Positions 52,371-63,950 of a stretch of 64,000 bases of DNA are shown here, piece by piece. Source of the stretch: Loripinus fragilis (Eukaryota > Mollusca > Bivalvia > Lucinida > Lucinidae); the NCBI GenBank assembly GCA_964019695.1, contig OZ026516.1, positions 102,362,368 through 102,426,367 on the forward strand. Direction: 5' to 3'. A program made the translations under genes and the position numbers. Numbering within the stretch: position 1 is the first letter of the stretch; every line of letters starts with the position of its first letter. The notes beneath the pieces were generated by a model. That model saw nothing but the letters and a program-made list of their open reading frames with translations. It did not search any database and was not told where the DNA came from.

Positions 52371-53504
52371 CCAATTTATATACAGACCCACGCTTTGTTT
52401 TCTATACAATTGAATTATACATTGTTGGTAGATGGAACGAGCGAACTTTACAGAAAGTTAAGCGTACCGATGCAATTTCCAAAAGACGAGAGTAAACAAT
52501 TGGATTTCTCCATTTCTCCTTTAGTTTCCAGACCCGTGCAATAAGGGAAGGGGCCATTTGGAGGACCCTTAGCACGCTCATAATTGTTATACTTATTCAA
52601 GATCCGCATTTTATGTGGCCATAATTCAGCATTTGTAATATTACACATTGATCAGGCCCTAAGACATGCATAAAACACGTGGATGATATAAGCTTGTCAT
52701 TTTCATTATTAATAGAGCACTGTTATGTTATTGCCATTGGTTGTGGAATTAATTTTCCTGGCCATTTTCAAGAATTATATACCCAGTAGGCACATGACGT
52801 TAAAAAAACTTCGTATCGACGTCGTTGCGACGTCATGACGTCGCATCGACGTTGATATGACATTGTTTTCAGGTTGTGTGCTTGCTGGGTAGAATCGAGC
52901 CATTTCATTTGAGATTTTCGTACTTATCGCATATGCCTGAGCAGTGTCATGGTAAAATCCATGACAGAGTTTCACTAAAATTTCCAGGAAATACGATCAA
53001 GCTCCTTGTCAAAAAGGTTACTGTTAAAATGACAGCAACATAGACCTCTAGCCTGGAAGAAATCATGTGTTGCTTTTAATTTTGAGTCATTTTGGCCGTA
53101 AATATTTGCAGTGAAAGGCCAATTTTTAAGAATACTATCAGTTAGTCAACCGTCTCAGAATATGTTGAGAGATCTTGCTCCCAAATTGATTCAGGTTTTA
53201 TTGCTGATAAGCAATTTGCTCGCTGTAGAAAGGCTGGTAAGGGACAGATTGTCATGTGACGAGATTCTAAAAGCATGCCTACATTATCAAAGAGTTTGAA
53301 TCTTTCTTCAGCAGTTTACTGAGTTTTTTAAGGAGTTAAAATGTTATGTTCTGATATGTTTTCATTGGTTGATATTAATAGTAACTTATATATACTGTTT
53401 GCGCTCAACTGCGAATCTGCATTCTTATTGGCTGGTAATCATGTAATCGAATGGCGTTGTTATGATCTGAGGTCAGCTTTATTACGGTTTGTGATTATCA
53501 ACGT
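52371..53504. other. Non-coding, one GACGTC repeat
   Basis: At 52800-52890 CGTATCGACGTCGTTGCGAC, GACGTCGCATCGACGTTGAT and CAGGTTGTGTGCTTGCTGGG match the fragment at 37609. No gene recognised. Confidence 0.45.
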
Positions 53505-53645
53505 TATTCACAGAGGGCCGGACGAGCAATTGTATCCAAAGTCCAGTTGCTCCCATAACAGTGTTTCTAAGGAATACTGTAGCCACTTCTGATTTTTCAG
53601 AGGGGATGATTTAGGACCCACTGTTCCCACTTTTGATCCGCCCAT
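53505..53645. repeat. Family G diverged copy
   Basis: GAGGGCCGGACGAGCAATTG, GTCCAGTTGCTCCC and CACTTTTGATCCGCCCATG: a worn, inverted relative of 17066-17230. Confidence 0.5.
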
Positions 53646-53780
53646 GTGTTTTATAGTTGGTCTTTTACACATGATTTCGATGCTATGGGTTGGTCTGAAG
53701 TCTGTGATTATCGTATTTCCTAGTCATTCTCGCTTGCTTTTTGAGTGATTACATCTGCAGCAATATATAATTTCAATTGT

Positions 53781-54140
53781 TAAAGCTGCATAGTCTGTAA
53801 CTTTTGATCTTTTAATTTTAGAACTAATGTTTCTATTTTTCAAGAACACAGTAAAAAACTAAAATTCAGGTATACATGTTACCAATGTCGTAAATCTTAA
53901 CAACTTAATATCAGTATCAAAACAGCGGTATTTAGGTTAAAATAAGCTGTCTATAATTATTGGAGGGACGCAAATAATTACCAACAAGTGAAAAACACAC
54001 CTGTTTTTATAAGATAATTCACTTTTCCGTGCAGTTTTCAGCTATAGTGAACAAATTTATTGTGAAAACATAAATTAATTCTACATTTACAAATGATTTA
54101 AAAAGAAAATAAAAAAAATCGAAAAATGTTCATAGTTGCA
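53781..54140 (-). repeat. 350-bp dispersed repeat family R, copy 2
   Basis: Inverted and collinear with 35943-36292: starts AAAGCTGCATAGTCTGTAAC, contains GTCTATAATTATTGGAGGGA and ACACCTGTTTTTATAAGATA, and ends CGAAAAATGTTCATAGTTGC. Confidence 0.8.
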
Positions 54141-54164
54141 GATCTAGTCTCTTTAACACCATTG

Positions 54165-54405
54165 CAATCAACCAAACATTAATCCATTTAAGCATAGCGT
54201 CCTTTTTGCGGGACATGATCAAACAGTGGAGACCCAGACCAGACGCCGCAGAACGCGGCGTCTGATAAGGGTCTCCACTGCTTGCTTGTTCTATCAAAAT
54301 TTGAATAAAAATGAAAACTACCACCCAACAACCCTTAAAACAGAAATGGACTGGTCCAGTTGATAACAGTTGGAAATTCCATTCGGTATAAATGGGTTAA
54401 GATTG
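54165..54405. mobile_element. Palindromic MITE family N, long copy
   Basis: Perfect central stem CAGACGCCGCAGAACGCGGCGTCTG with GTGGAGACCC / GGGTCTCCAC outside. It continues into TTGAATAAAAATGAAAAC, CAACAACCCTTAAAACAG, GGACTGGTCCAGTTGATAAC and a final ATAAATGGGTTAA. Confidence 0.75.
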
Positions 54406-54954
54406 GTTTGAAAATCGAACTTTCTGACACCATTTGACACACTCACTTACTGAAAGGTCATGCGATGGCACATGCTCATCCCTCCGCTGAGAATTAATTA
54501 CATTTCATTTCTGGATATGTTTATCTCTTGAGTACGCTGATACGCAGCTGACAAGAGGCTGTTTTGAACTGGGAAATTACCATGGCCTATTGCGCTGCTC
54601 TTTCAATTAAAGTACCAAATCCATTTACCGCGAGAAGCCCTTTATTCCACAACAATGCATCTATTCATGCCATGTGAGTGTTATCGGAAATTGAATGTTT
54701 TCAAGCCCTTATTTAGTTGTTTAGAGAGACTAAGTCGATGTAGAGTTACATCTAAATGGGTATCTTTGTCTTTGCACTGATTTATCAATGACGCTGATCT
54801 ATGTTTTCCCTCTAGTTATACTTGTTAGTTTCTCTGTCTAATGAAACTAAGCTTTGCTTACGGAAGTACAAGTCTGCCGTCTCGTAGAATATCCGTGTAA
54901 ATTGTACGACGTACGAGATTTGTGCCAGCACGTGCGATTTTGGTACTTATCGCA
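54406..54954. other. Non-coding stretch, no gene recognised
   Basis: Unique sequence without repeats or coding signals visible by eye. Confidence 0.4.
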
Positions 54955-55024
54955 TTGATGAGCAACGAAGGCGCGGGCGAGTCTGCGCTAATGCGTAGAC
55001 ACGCCCGCGCCTTCAATGCTCACA
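54955..55024. repeat. GC-rich 70-bp hairpin, TGCGCA type
   Basis: GATGAGCAACGAAGGCGCGGGC pairs with GCCCGCGCCTTCAATGCTCAC around GTCTGCGCTAATGCGTAGAC. Confidence 0.75.
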
Positions 55025-56131
55025 TAGACAAGGTATGGATGTAATTGAAGACTCGAGTAAAAAAATACGACCTCTAGCCCAGCTATATAAGTCAGCATGG
55101 ACGCTTTAGGAAGCCTTTCGCGCATGTGCGATACGAACCAAAATCTCAGGAAAAATATCCTAGACAGAGCGGTGCTCCAAAGTTTGCATTACACAGTTTT
55201 AGCCCATTTTAGGCTGACAAGGATGTGCCATTATTTTCAATGCAATGGTATATGGATAGTCAATAGCAAGTTGGAAATACTCCAGACATGCATCACAAAG
55301 ACTTATGAAAATAAAAGCTATTTATAAAAATACACTTCGTTGTTTCATGCATGTAAACAAAGATAAAACCCTTATGAAAATGGCGTATTTTAAGCCCAAA
55401 AGACACCTTTTGAAAAGTTGATCAACCCAAAAATACAGAAAAAATCATGAAGTAAGACATTTTGCCTGTAGACACACTTCCGAGAAATAAGTATATCAGC
55501 AATTCATCATCAACCATCCGTTTTGATTTTTTTAGCGCACCTCTGCTACCTTAATGCACCAATATCAACAAGGTGAAAACGGACAACCCGTCAAAATTCA
55601 AAAGTATCGTGGTACTTTCCTTCAAACAAACATAGCAAGGTCAAGTGACACTGACAAACTGCTGGCCAAGACACGGCCAGGCACAAGCCAACATTTCTTC
55701 ATTTAATTTAGAGAAAACATTTTACAAACTGACATACAGCCCTCCCCCTTGATATTTAAAATTTCCCCAGGGCGATTCTTGCGAAACCGTGGACTGCAAC
55801 CTTAAGTTAAAAGAAGTTTTAATTTGAATGTCCTTTGAGATCAGTTTGTTGGCTGTCGATATTTTAGATACGCTCATGTACAAAATTGATGAGTTAAAAT
55901 GTGAATAACTTGGCGTCCAGGCATCGAGGTTATAAAAACGTGAGTTCATTCTCAAACTCAAAATAAAGCGCAATGATTGGCTGCTTGTGGACACGTGTCA
56001 GCAAGCAGCCAATCTTTGCGCTTAATTTTGACCGTTTCTGATATAAAAGGACTCAAACCAGCCTGCTGAGCTACCGAGACTAGCAAGAAAAGTGAAACTA
56101 TACAATGAGCAAGTTTAGCTTTTATAATAAT
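55025..56131. other. Non-coding stretch, one hairpin
   Basis: A hairpin at 55963-56025 pairs AAAGCGCAATGATTGGCTGCT with AGCAGCCAATCTTTGCGCTTA around a GTGGACACGTGTCAGC loop. No exon was recognised. Confidence 0.45.
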
Positions 56132-56370
56132 TGAGCCGCGGCATGAGATTTCCAACAATCTGACATTTTGACAAGTGTAGACTCGGACGAGCCTGTGTAG
56201 ACTCCTTTTAAGCTTAGAAACTCCAAATGATGTTCAGTCAGTAGCTTAACAGTCATAGAATATTCAGGCCACTAGTAAAGGCTCTGATCAGACAGCGCAT
56301 ATGCGCGGGCTGGTCTGAGCCTTTACTGGTCGAACATACCACATTGTTGGAAATATCATGACATGGCTCA
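56132..56370 (+). mobile_element. MITE family M1, copy 5
   Basis: Full length, 239 bp. TGAGCCGCGGCATGAGATTTCC left end and GGAAATATCATGACATGGCTCA right end. The internal hairpin is AAAGGCTCTGATCAGAC / GTCTGAGCCTTT. Confidence 0.85.
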
Positions 56371-56389
56371 ATTATATTATTTGCAGAGA

Positions 56390-56440
56390 GTACAGCAAAG
56401 GCGCTACTCAGACTGCGCGGATGCAACTTTGTTGTTCGCA
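56390..56440. repeat. Deleted TGCGCA hairpin
   Basis: ACAGCAAAGGCGCTACTCAG and AACTTTGTTGTTCGC remain; the right inner arm is missing. Confidence 0.5.
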
Positions 56441-56769
56441 TACAATAAAGTGAAGTTTTCTCGCGTCAATGCTCATATCATTTTCCACAGAACATGCAAA
56501 TTAATTTGTTATATCAGGGAGTGCTGTTTTTTCGATTTTGGTGCTAATGCGGGTTTAACGTGACATAAACTGAGACACTGGAATATAATATCCGACATTT
56601 TTCCAACATGGACGTGTTACATGTACCTGCCGAAGCGTACAACAATACAATGAATTGAACTACATGTACATCTTCTATCTGTGCTACTCTTTTAATTTGT
56701 ATTTTATTTCTATACATCTTTGCAATCAAGACGACCAGACCCTAAGGATATACAACTTTTTTTATTCAT

Positions 56770-56990
56770 GCTCAACTCTACTGGGCATGAAATTGATCAT
56801 GCTCATAAATGTTAAAATGCCAACAATTGTTGGCATTTTAACATTTTAGCATTATAAATACAGCACCTGAGAGTTTGAGAGCAAGAAAAGTCTTCTTATC
56901 AACATTTTAGCGTATGAGCAGGTGGAATTTCACGCTCTGACAATTGAGTTGAGAATTAATAAAAACGTTTTATAACCTTGGGGCCTGGAA
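56770..56990. mobile_element. Palindromic repeat family P, copy 2
   Basis: ATGCTCATAAATGTTAAAATG then CCAACAATTGTTGGCATTTTAACATTTTA, a near-perfect hairpin. It continues through GAGAGCAAGAAAAGTC and AATTGAGTTGAG, as in copy 1 at 5790. Confidence 0.7.
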
Positions 56991-57354
56991 GACCAGGCAC
57001 ATTATAAAGTTGCTTGCTAGTATGTGTTTGGGGTTTGTGTTGGGCCCTTGTTTTATGGCGTGGTTCTTGGTGTCCTCTCTATGTTAGCAATCATCTTGCT
57101 GAGGAAGAGAGAGCTGGTTGCGTTACTTTGACTGTGTTGTTGCTGTTTGTGTTCTGTGTCTCTTCCTCACGATGCCACCGGTTAGTTTGCAGTCAGTGAG
57201 TGTAGCATTTCATGTTTATTTTTGCGGCGAGGCTCATAGTATAAGTATCATTTGCACTTTCGTGAATAATGAATAAAGCTATTTAAAAAAAAACAAAGTG
57301 TCATTATTTTTAAATTGTGTTAAAAGTACCCGTCTGTATCAAATAAGTCCTAAT

Positions 57355-57470
57355 TCTTTACCTACTATAACCAATGCAAACAGTTTGGAACCAAATCAGG
57401 CCCGACAATGTTCTGGATCCAAACTATTTGACACTATGATGGTATTCCTGAAAGAATTTATAAAAAATGA
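57355..57470. repeat. Family N partial copy
   Basis: AACAGTTTGGAACCAAATCAGG, CCCGACAATG and TGGATCCAAACTATTTGACAC form an imperfect hairpin. Confidence 0.6.
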
Positions 57471-57633
57471 ATTTAAGCCTCCCATTGGCAGTGGCTACTG
57501 TCCGTTCTAAGGCGGAGGTTCTGGTGTTGTTGATTTGATGTTGATTGTTATTCCCAGTGTGGGATTCTGTTATTGCTCTATGTTTTGCTGTGCGTAACTT
57601 TGTGTCCATTCTAGTTTTGCAATCACCTCGATG

Positions 57634-57636
<3 letters not shown>

Positions 57637-57694
<58 letters not shown>
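57637..57694. repeat. GA microsatellite
   Basis: (GA)n of about 55 bp with one A interruption. Confidence 0.95.
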
Positions 57695-57697
<3 letters not shown>

Positions 57698-57824
57698 GGT
57701 TGCTTTGCTTTGTTTGTCTTCCTGGTGTCTCGTGATTGTTGAGTGGCTCTTTCTCACAAGTTGCGATTTTTTCGCAATGGAGGAAAAGTTAGCACTGAAA
57801 ATGAATCTTTTCTAGAACATTGGT

Positions 57825-57880
57825 TTAGACATGTGTTGTGGTGGGTCTCGGAAATCGTCTCAATGAGACGGTTCCTTTAA
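57825..57880. repeat. TCTCAATGAGA hairpin
   Basis: GGAAATCGTCTCAATGAGACGGTTCCTTT. Sister hairpins sit at 51700 and 60082, each preceded by a TTTAGACATGTGTTG or ACATATGTTG-like word. Confidence 0.65.
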
Positions 57881-58974
57881 GTACCTTCATCAAGTGACTA
57901 TTATCGCCAGATAATAAGAGTTAGTACAGGAAACGGATATTTCCCTTTACATTGGTTTAGGTATGTGTTGTTGGAGCGACATAGGAAGGTTTCATAGGAG
58001 TAACGGTGATATATTCTAGTCTAGTAGATGGTGAGTGTCATCATAAGGAGGTAATTGCTTGAACCATTGAAAAACCATTGAAAATTAAAATCTACTTAAC
58101 ACGAACAAAAGCAGTCAAGGACTCCCGCGATGGGCAAACATTTTTAAGTGTAATATTGTAGATATATTATTAAGGTGTTTTAGTTTTATAAATTGTTTTG
58201 GATGCTCAAATCTCAAGAGATGGTTCTTTTGAGTGTCCTCAACATGTGTTTTAGATGTGAGATAGAAAAACGCGATTCATTATAAAGACTTGATCATTCT
58301 TTGCAAAACCCTTTTATACCAATTTACACCAATATACTGCTGTGATATTACAATACATACAAGAATGTGAAGGCTGTGTTGTAGCATGGTGTCTTTGAGT
58401 TTCATACCAACCAGCACAGATACATGTGTTATGGAACTGCACACCTGTTTGCCTTTCGTATGTGTGTGTTAGTGTAAATAATGTGTATATTTGGGAACCA
58501 TGAACTATGACATGAGAAAATCTGGCTGTATGATAAGGCACCAGTGCGGCTGATAATGATTGCATGTGCAATTTAATATTGTCGTCTTTATAGTTTAAGT
58601 TGAAACTCTATGACTGCTTTTCTCGTTGCACGGCTCATGCATATGTTTTTTAGAAGTTGTAAATATCTAAAGAACTTAAACTCTTACTGACTCTCACAAT
58701 TCTTTTAGAATGGCAGTTGTATATTTTCTTATGTATTTTAACTGTAAGATATGTTTTATTGTATACACTGGTGAGACAAAAATACTTACTAACTCATGTC
58801 GTGGTAATTCCTGATCATACTCACTATTTTTGAAAAATATCAGCCGACGCCAAAACAGCATGAAAAATTACCCAGGGGGCAAGAAGTTAAATATATTGTC
58901 ACCCATCGATTTGCAATGTTTGTACCGAAGCCCATTGACCATTCCTGTCATGTAAATAAGACCACTTTATATCA
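57881..58974. other. Non-coding stretch, no gene recognised
   Basis: A diverged third TTTTGGATGCTCAAATCTCAAG word of the hairpin family lies near 58195. An 85-codon minus-strand frame (58314-58571) has no domain. Confidence 0.4.
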
Positions 58975-59180
58975 CAGCATTTATTAAACTCTTTCCTTGC
59001 CAGTGGCGATTTTGTCGCTTTATAACCTATACAAACAGTTTGGAACCAGATCAGGCCCGGCGTCATCTGGATCCAAACCGCTTGCCACTCTGAAAGTGTT
59101 CCAGAAATGAATTTTGGGAGAAAATGTTAAATATCAGCAGACGACTTAAAAATGATGAAAAATTACCCAGCATGCAAAAG
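58975..59180. mobile_element. Palindromic MITE family N, copy
   Basis: TTAAACTCTTTCCTTGCC start, AACAGTTTGGAACCAGATCAGG / CATCTGGATCCAAACCGCTT core, ATCAGCAGACGAC and an end AAAATTACCCAGCATGCAAAAGG. Confidence 0.7.
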
Positions 59181-59359
59181 GTTTATCTGCAGATAATAGA
59201 GGATACAATATTAATGCATATAAATAAGTTCAACTGATAAATGTTTCATAACAATTTGCCAGATTAATACTTAAACAAATTCTGGGGATTGGTTTCCACA
59301 CCGAACAAGCGGCACTCCGAAGATTTTCGGAGTCAGCTGACGAGGATCAATGAAATATT

Positions 59360-59583
59360 AGCCAGTGGTTGAGATTTCGAACAATGTGGTATGTGCGACC
59401 AGCAAAGCCTCAGATCAGCCTGCGCAAACGCGCAGTCTGATCAGAGCCTTTGCTAGTCACTTGAATATTTTATGAGTGTTAAGCTTCTGAACGAACATCA
59501 TCTGAAGCTTCTGAGCTTAAAAGGAGGCTGCACAGGCTCGTTTGAGTCTATTCATGTCAAAAGGCCACATTGTTACGGCTCAT
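59360..59583 (-). mobile_element. MITE family M1, copy 6 (inverted)
   Basis: Minus-strand orientation relative to the other copies: AGCCAGTGGTTGAGATTTCG first, and AAAGGCCACATTGTTACGGCT last. The hairpin CAGCAAAGCCTCAGATCAG is intact. An open frame from 59472 runs through this element and is not a gene. Confidence 0.8.
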
Positions 59584-60729
59584 ATAAAGGACCTCGGACA
59601 GTCTTAATGAAGGATTGCCCATACAAATGGCCAGAAAAAAGTTTCATGGAAACAATAGTTTTTTCCACCGAAAAGATAGCAGGTTCAACGCTCGAATTAT
59701 ACGCAAAATTGTTTTTCTCATTGGACAAGTACCTATTTAAAAATATGGGTTGAAAACTCTGTTTTTGCTATTCAACATATAGAAAATAGAAAAAGTTTTA
59801 CTGAAGTGCTTTCCCCCCCGTGACCAAACTAATCCTTTTGCATACTGTTGTAGTTTTACATTTAACACATCATATAAAAACGGCATGATTGGTCACGGGG
59901 GGGGGGGGAACGATGTCAAAATGCTCAAAAACAATTTATTATAAAAACTTATCCAGAACTTATTTTGTACATACCTGTAGGTAAATATCAATTTACAATG
60001 GCATGTATCAGTGCTTTAGTTAAGATTGCATTAAGTAATTAAGTGTCTTATTTCTCAACCAAAACATATGTTGTGGGTACTCAAAAGAACCGTCGCAATG
60101 AGACGGTTCTTTTAAACACTAGATTATAGGTTAAATCTGATGATTCAAAAATATTTATAATTATAAGTTCAAAAACTGTGCTTATCTAGACTGTGACTTA
60201 TACAGTATGAAGGTATGATACCCCTGAGTGAACATGTCAAACTGGCTGAACTCATACACAACAGTTAGTTGTCAAAAGTTATGGTCAGCATACTTATTTA
60301 GAAGAAGCCATGAAATCTTCTCAACCTGAATTTTATGCAAACGCACCACTTTCGTCGCAAGTTTATGCCCCAAACATGATATTTCAATGTATTTAGGTGA
60401 ATGCCCGGCGAAACTTTGACTTTCTGTGAAATAAAATTTTGTCACAAAAAATACCCCTGCCCCCTAAACCCTTATGTCCTGGCATAATCGTACAATATTT
60501 CCAAAATATGTTTTATTTTGCTAGGTACACTAAATGTCAGGGTTTTATTTAAGCACTAAAATATAGTTGTCAAATATGCATTATCCAAGCAACAGGCTGT
60601 CAAAATTTGGGCAGATTGAATAGGAGACTGTCCGAGGTCCTTAGGGTCTCCGACTTAGGTGTTGAAAGTGTTTAAACTTGCCAGTAAAATTAACGCCAAT
60701 CATTTTGCCTTGGAATCTGCGTGACATTA
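59584..60729. other. Non-coding, hairpin at 60045-60125
   Basis: CAAAAGAACCGTCGCAATGAG / ACGGTTCTTTTA hairpin of the 51700 family. An inverted C-run/G-run pair, CCCCCCCCGTGACCA (59812) and TGGTCACGGGGGGGG (59891), brackets about 75 bp. No gene recognised. Confidence 0.5.
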
Positions 60730-61710
60730 CATTTGTATTTGTTAACAAACACAATAAGATGTAGTTTAGTATTTGAAATTGTATATTTGTTTACAAACAC
60801 AAGGAGATGTAGTTTAGTGTATGCACTTGTATATTTGTTTACAAAGGCAAGGAGATGTACTTTAATGTATGAAATAGTATTTTAGTTTACAAACACAAGG
60901 AGATATAGTTTAGTGTGTTAAATTTGTATATTTAATAACAAACACAAGGAGATGTATTAAGTGTATGAAATTTTATATTAGTTTACAAAGAGTATGTAGT
61001 TTAGTGAATGAAATTGTATTTTGTTAAAAAACGCAAGAAGATGAAGGTTAGTGTATGAAATTGCATATTTGTTTGCAAACAAAAGGAGATGTAGTTTAGT
61101 GTATGAAATTGTATATTTATTGACAAACACAAGGAGATGTAGTTTAGTGTATGAAATTGTAAATTTGTTTACAAACACAAGGAGATGTAGTTTAGTGTAT
61201 GAAATGATATATTTGTTAACAAACACAAGGAGATGAAGTAAAGTGTATGAAATTGCATATGTGTTTACAAACAAATGGAGACGTAGTTTAGTGTACGAAA
61301 ATATATATTTTATGACAAACACAAGGAGACCTATTAAGTGTATAAAATTGTATATTTGTTTACAAAAACAAAAGGAGATGCACTTAAGTGTATGAAATTG
61401 TATATTGGTTTACAAAGAGGATGTAGTTTGGTTTATGAAATTATATTTTTGTTAACAAACACAAGGAGATGTAGTTTAGTGTACGAAATTATATATTTGT
61501 TGCCAAACACAATGAGGTGTAGTTTAGTGTGTGAAATTGTATAGTTGTTAACAAACACAAGGAGATGTATTTAGTGAATTTAATTGTATATATTTGTTTA
61601 CAAACAAAAGAAGATGTAGTTTAGTGTATGAATTTGTAAATTAATTAACAAACTTAAGAAGATGTAGTTAAGTGTATGAAATTATATATTTGTTAACATA
61701 CACAAGGAGC
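60730..61710 (+). repeat. 48-bp minisatellite, block 1
   Basis: About 20 units of TTGTTAACAAACACAAGGAG, ATGTAGTTTAGTGTATGAAA and TTGTATAT (48 bp in total). Because 48 is a multiple of three, frames stay open on both strands and give 16-residue repeats. No start context or conserved domain supports translation. Units vary by substitutions and occasional deletions. Confidence 0.9.
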
Positions 61711-62640
61711 TGTATAGTCCGACCAGTTAAGAGAGACTGGGCGGTTCTTAGCAAAGACACACCCGTTGACATTTCCATTCAAAAATCGGTAAGACACAGT
61801 GTGTTTATTCACCCGTGAAACGCTTTACAGCTGTTTACCTGTATATACCTGTTGTAGTTTTGAGTTAATTATGAGAAAAAGGCATCTCGAATTAATTTGG
61901 ATTACAAGGAGACTGACTAGTCTGGATATATGCACTCTGACAATATTTCGAAATTTTAACTATTCAAATTATAATACTGAATAAGAAAATAAAATAATGG
62001 TCTGCAATGGAAATTTAATACTATAAATTGGTCAGCACACGAGTTGATAGTTCTTATAACATTGGCGTGTGGCGAAGTCTCCGACGAGCCTGCATGTATG
62101 CATGACCTCGCCAGGGTTTTGGCTTCTCGCATAAACAAAGTATGCAAGTTGAAGAAGTCTCCAAAAAACTTTTAGACATCTTGTTTCTCTAGACACGCCA
62201 GAATGAGCGATTATAAGAGGCTTTTTCGGATATGCGATAAGACCAACTCATGTTTGTATGTCCTTTTCTCATGATCCAGATACTTAACCCTTGTCCCGCT
62301 TAATTCCAATTGGTGATTTATTCTTATTGTATCAAGCTTAAAAATCAAACCAGTTTTGCCATACAGGCAGAATTTGAAGAAAGTGCCCAAAACTTTCACA
62401 ACATATCCATCCCGGAAAATGAAATGCAGCAGGTTCCCAGCAGCATACTAAAGAAACACGTTTACCAGGCATGCTAACGTATAAAGTTGGTCACCCTTGT
62501 CGTCTGCGCTTCAGTTGGTTGCACGAGTAAAGCGTACATAGGCTATTACACCCGATTTACTGTAGACTAGTCTTATTTGACAGTGTATGACAGCGCTCTG
62601 TCTGACACGCCCAGTCTCTATTAGCTGGACGCACTATACA
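61711..62640. mobile_element. Inverted-repeat element inserted in the minisatellite
   Basis: Left end TGTATAGTCCGACCAGTTAA and AGAGACTGGGCG; right end CGCCCAGTCTCT and TTAGCTGGACGCACTATACA, an inverted pair of about 33 bp with a few mismatches. The minisatellite breaks off at GGAGC and resumes with TGTAGTTTAG, in register with TGTA shared. The target duplication is therefore either TGTA or ambiguous. There is no transposase frame in about 930 bp. Confidence 0.7.
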
Positions 62641-62948
62641 TGTAGTTTAGTGTACGAAATTGTATATTTGTTTACAAACAAAAAGAGATGTAGTTTAGTG
62701 TATGAAGTTGTATATTTGTTAACAAACACAAGGAGATGTAGTTTAGTGTATGAAAATGCATATGTATTTACAAACTAAAGGAGATGTAATTTAGTGTATG
62801 AAATTGTATATTTGTAAACAAACAAAAGAAGATGTGTAAAGAGTATTAAATTTATATTTATAAACAAACCAAAAGAGATGTAGCTTAGTGTATGAAATTG
62901 TATGTTAGTTAACAAACATAAGAAGATGTAGTTTAGTGTATGAAAATG
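62641..62948 (+). repeat. 48-bp minisatellite, block 2
   Basis: Continuation of block 1 in the same phase and orientation, with six or so units. Some A-rich units have deletions. Confidence 0.9.
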
Positions 62949-62950
62949 TA

Positions 62951-63421
62951 AACTCGTCAAAATAAGTTAAGCCCCATGTCACTTTTTCCCATAGCCATAA
63001 TGTTAAATTCCTAAAGTTTAGTTGTTTATTTAAAAAATATCGATGGTAGTTGAAAATTCTAATTCCATCCAAGTTAGACAACAATGTCTTGAGTGTAATT
63101 ACACAAAGTTTGAATTGACAATAGCGATTATCTTTGGGTGTGTGCTAAATTTTCCAAGAGTGTCCAATTTTGGGCCAATTTTGCTACAGGAATGATAGGG
63201 AACGAAACGGGACATTTACTTGAATGTGTGGAGCTCTATGGAAAACTTATCAATAAATCTGAAACCTAGCATATGGTGAAAGGAAACATTGCTGCTACTT
63301 CCCTGAAAATGTTATGGAAAAATCTTTATACAGTAAAATGTTATGATAAATTAAAGATGAATGTATTTACATTTAGTCCATGGGAAAATTTCTGGTGGGG
63401 CTTAATTTATTTTGACCAGTT
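62951..63421. mobile_element. Second inverted-repeat element, TA-flanked
   Basis: 471 bp. Left end AACTCGTCAAAATAAGTTAA followed by GCCCCA; right end TGGGGC followed by TTAATTTATTTTGACCAGTT. These are 26-bp inverted repeats with two mismatches. TA on both sides (62949-62950, 63422-63423) restores the minisatellite unit when joined (GTATATTTG). A TA target fits Tc1/mariner-type mobilisation; no transposase remains. Confidence 0.75.
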
Positions 63422-63423
63422 TA

Positions 63424-63950
63424 TATTTGTTAACAAACACAAGGAGATGTATTTAGTGTATTAAATTGTATATTTGTTTACAAACAAAGGGAGATATAGT
63501 TTAGTGTATGCAGTTGTATATTAGTTAAGAAACTTAAGAAGATGCAGTTTAATGTATGAAAATGTATATTTCGTAACTAAAATAGTACTATGTACTTTAG
63601 TGTATGCTGATGTATATGTGTTGACATACACAAGAAGAAGGCAATTGTATTTTTGTTTACAAACACAATGAGGTGAAGTTTAGTGTATGAAATTGTAAAT
63701 TTGTTTACAACCACAAGGATATGTAGTTTAGTGTATGAAATTGTATATTTGTTAACAAACGCAAGAAGATGTAGTTTAGTGTGTTAAATTTGTAGTTTTG
63801 TTAACAAACACAACAAGATATAGTTAAGTTTATGAACTTGTATATTTTTTAATACACACAAGAAGACGTAGCTTAGTGAATACAATTTGTACAATTGTTA
63901 ATAAGTCTAAGAAGATGTTGTTCAGTGTATGCAATTATATATTCCTTAAC
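63424..63950 (+). repeat. 48-bp minisatellite, block 3
   Basis: Same unit, more diverged, running almost to the window edge. Whether it continues beyond cannot be seen. Confidence 0.85.

Noticed and set aside
59472..59753. 93-residue plus-strand frame
   Set aside because: Its first third is an inverted M1 element, and no domain follows.
60978..61322. 114-residue minus-strand frame with repeated motifs
   Set aside because: It lies entirely in the 48-bp minisatellite. A period divisible by three keeps frames open by construction.
60730..61710. CRISPR-like regular array
   Set aside because: Units are contiguous without unique spacers and the DNA is eukaryotic. It is a minisatellite.
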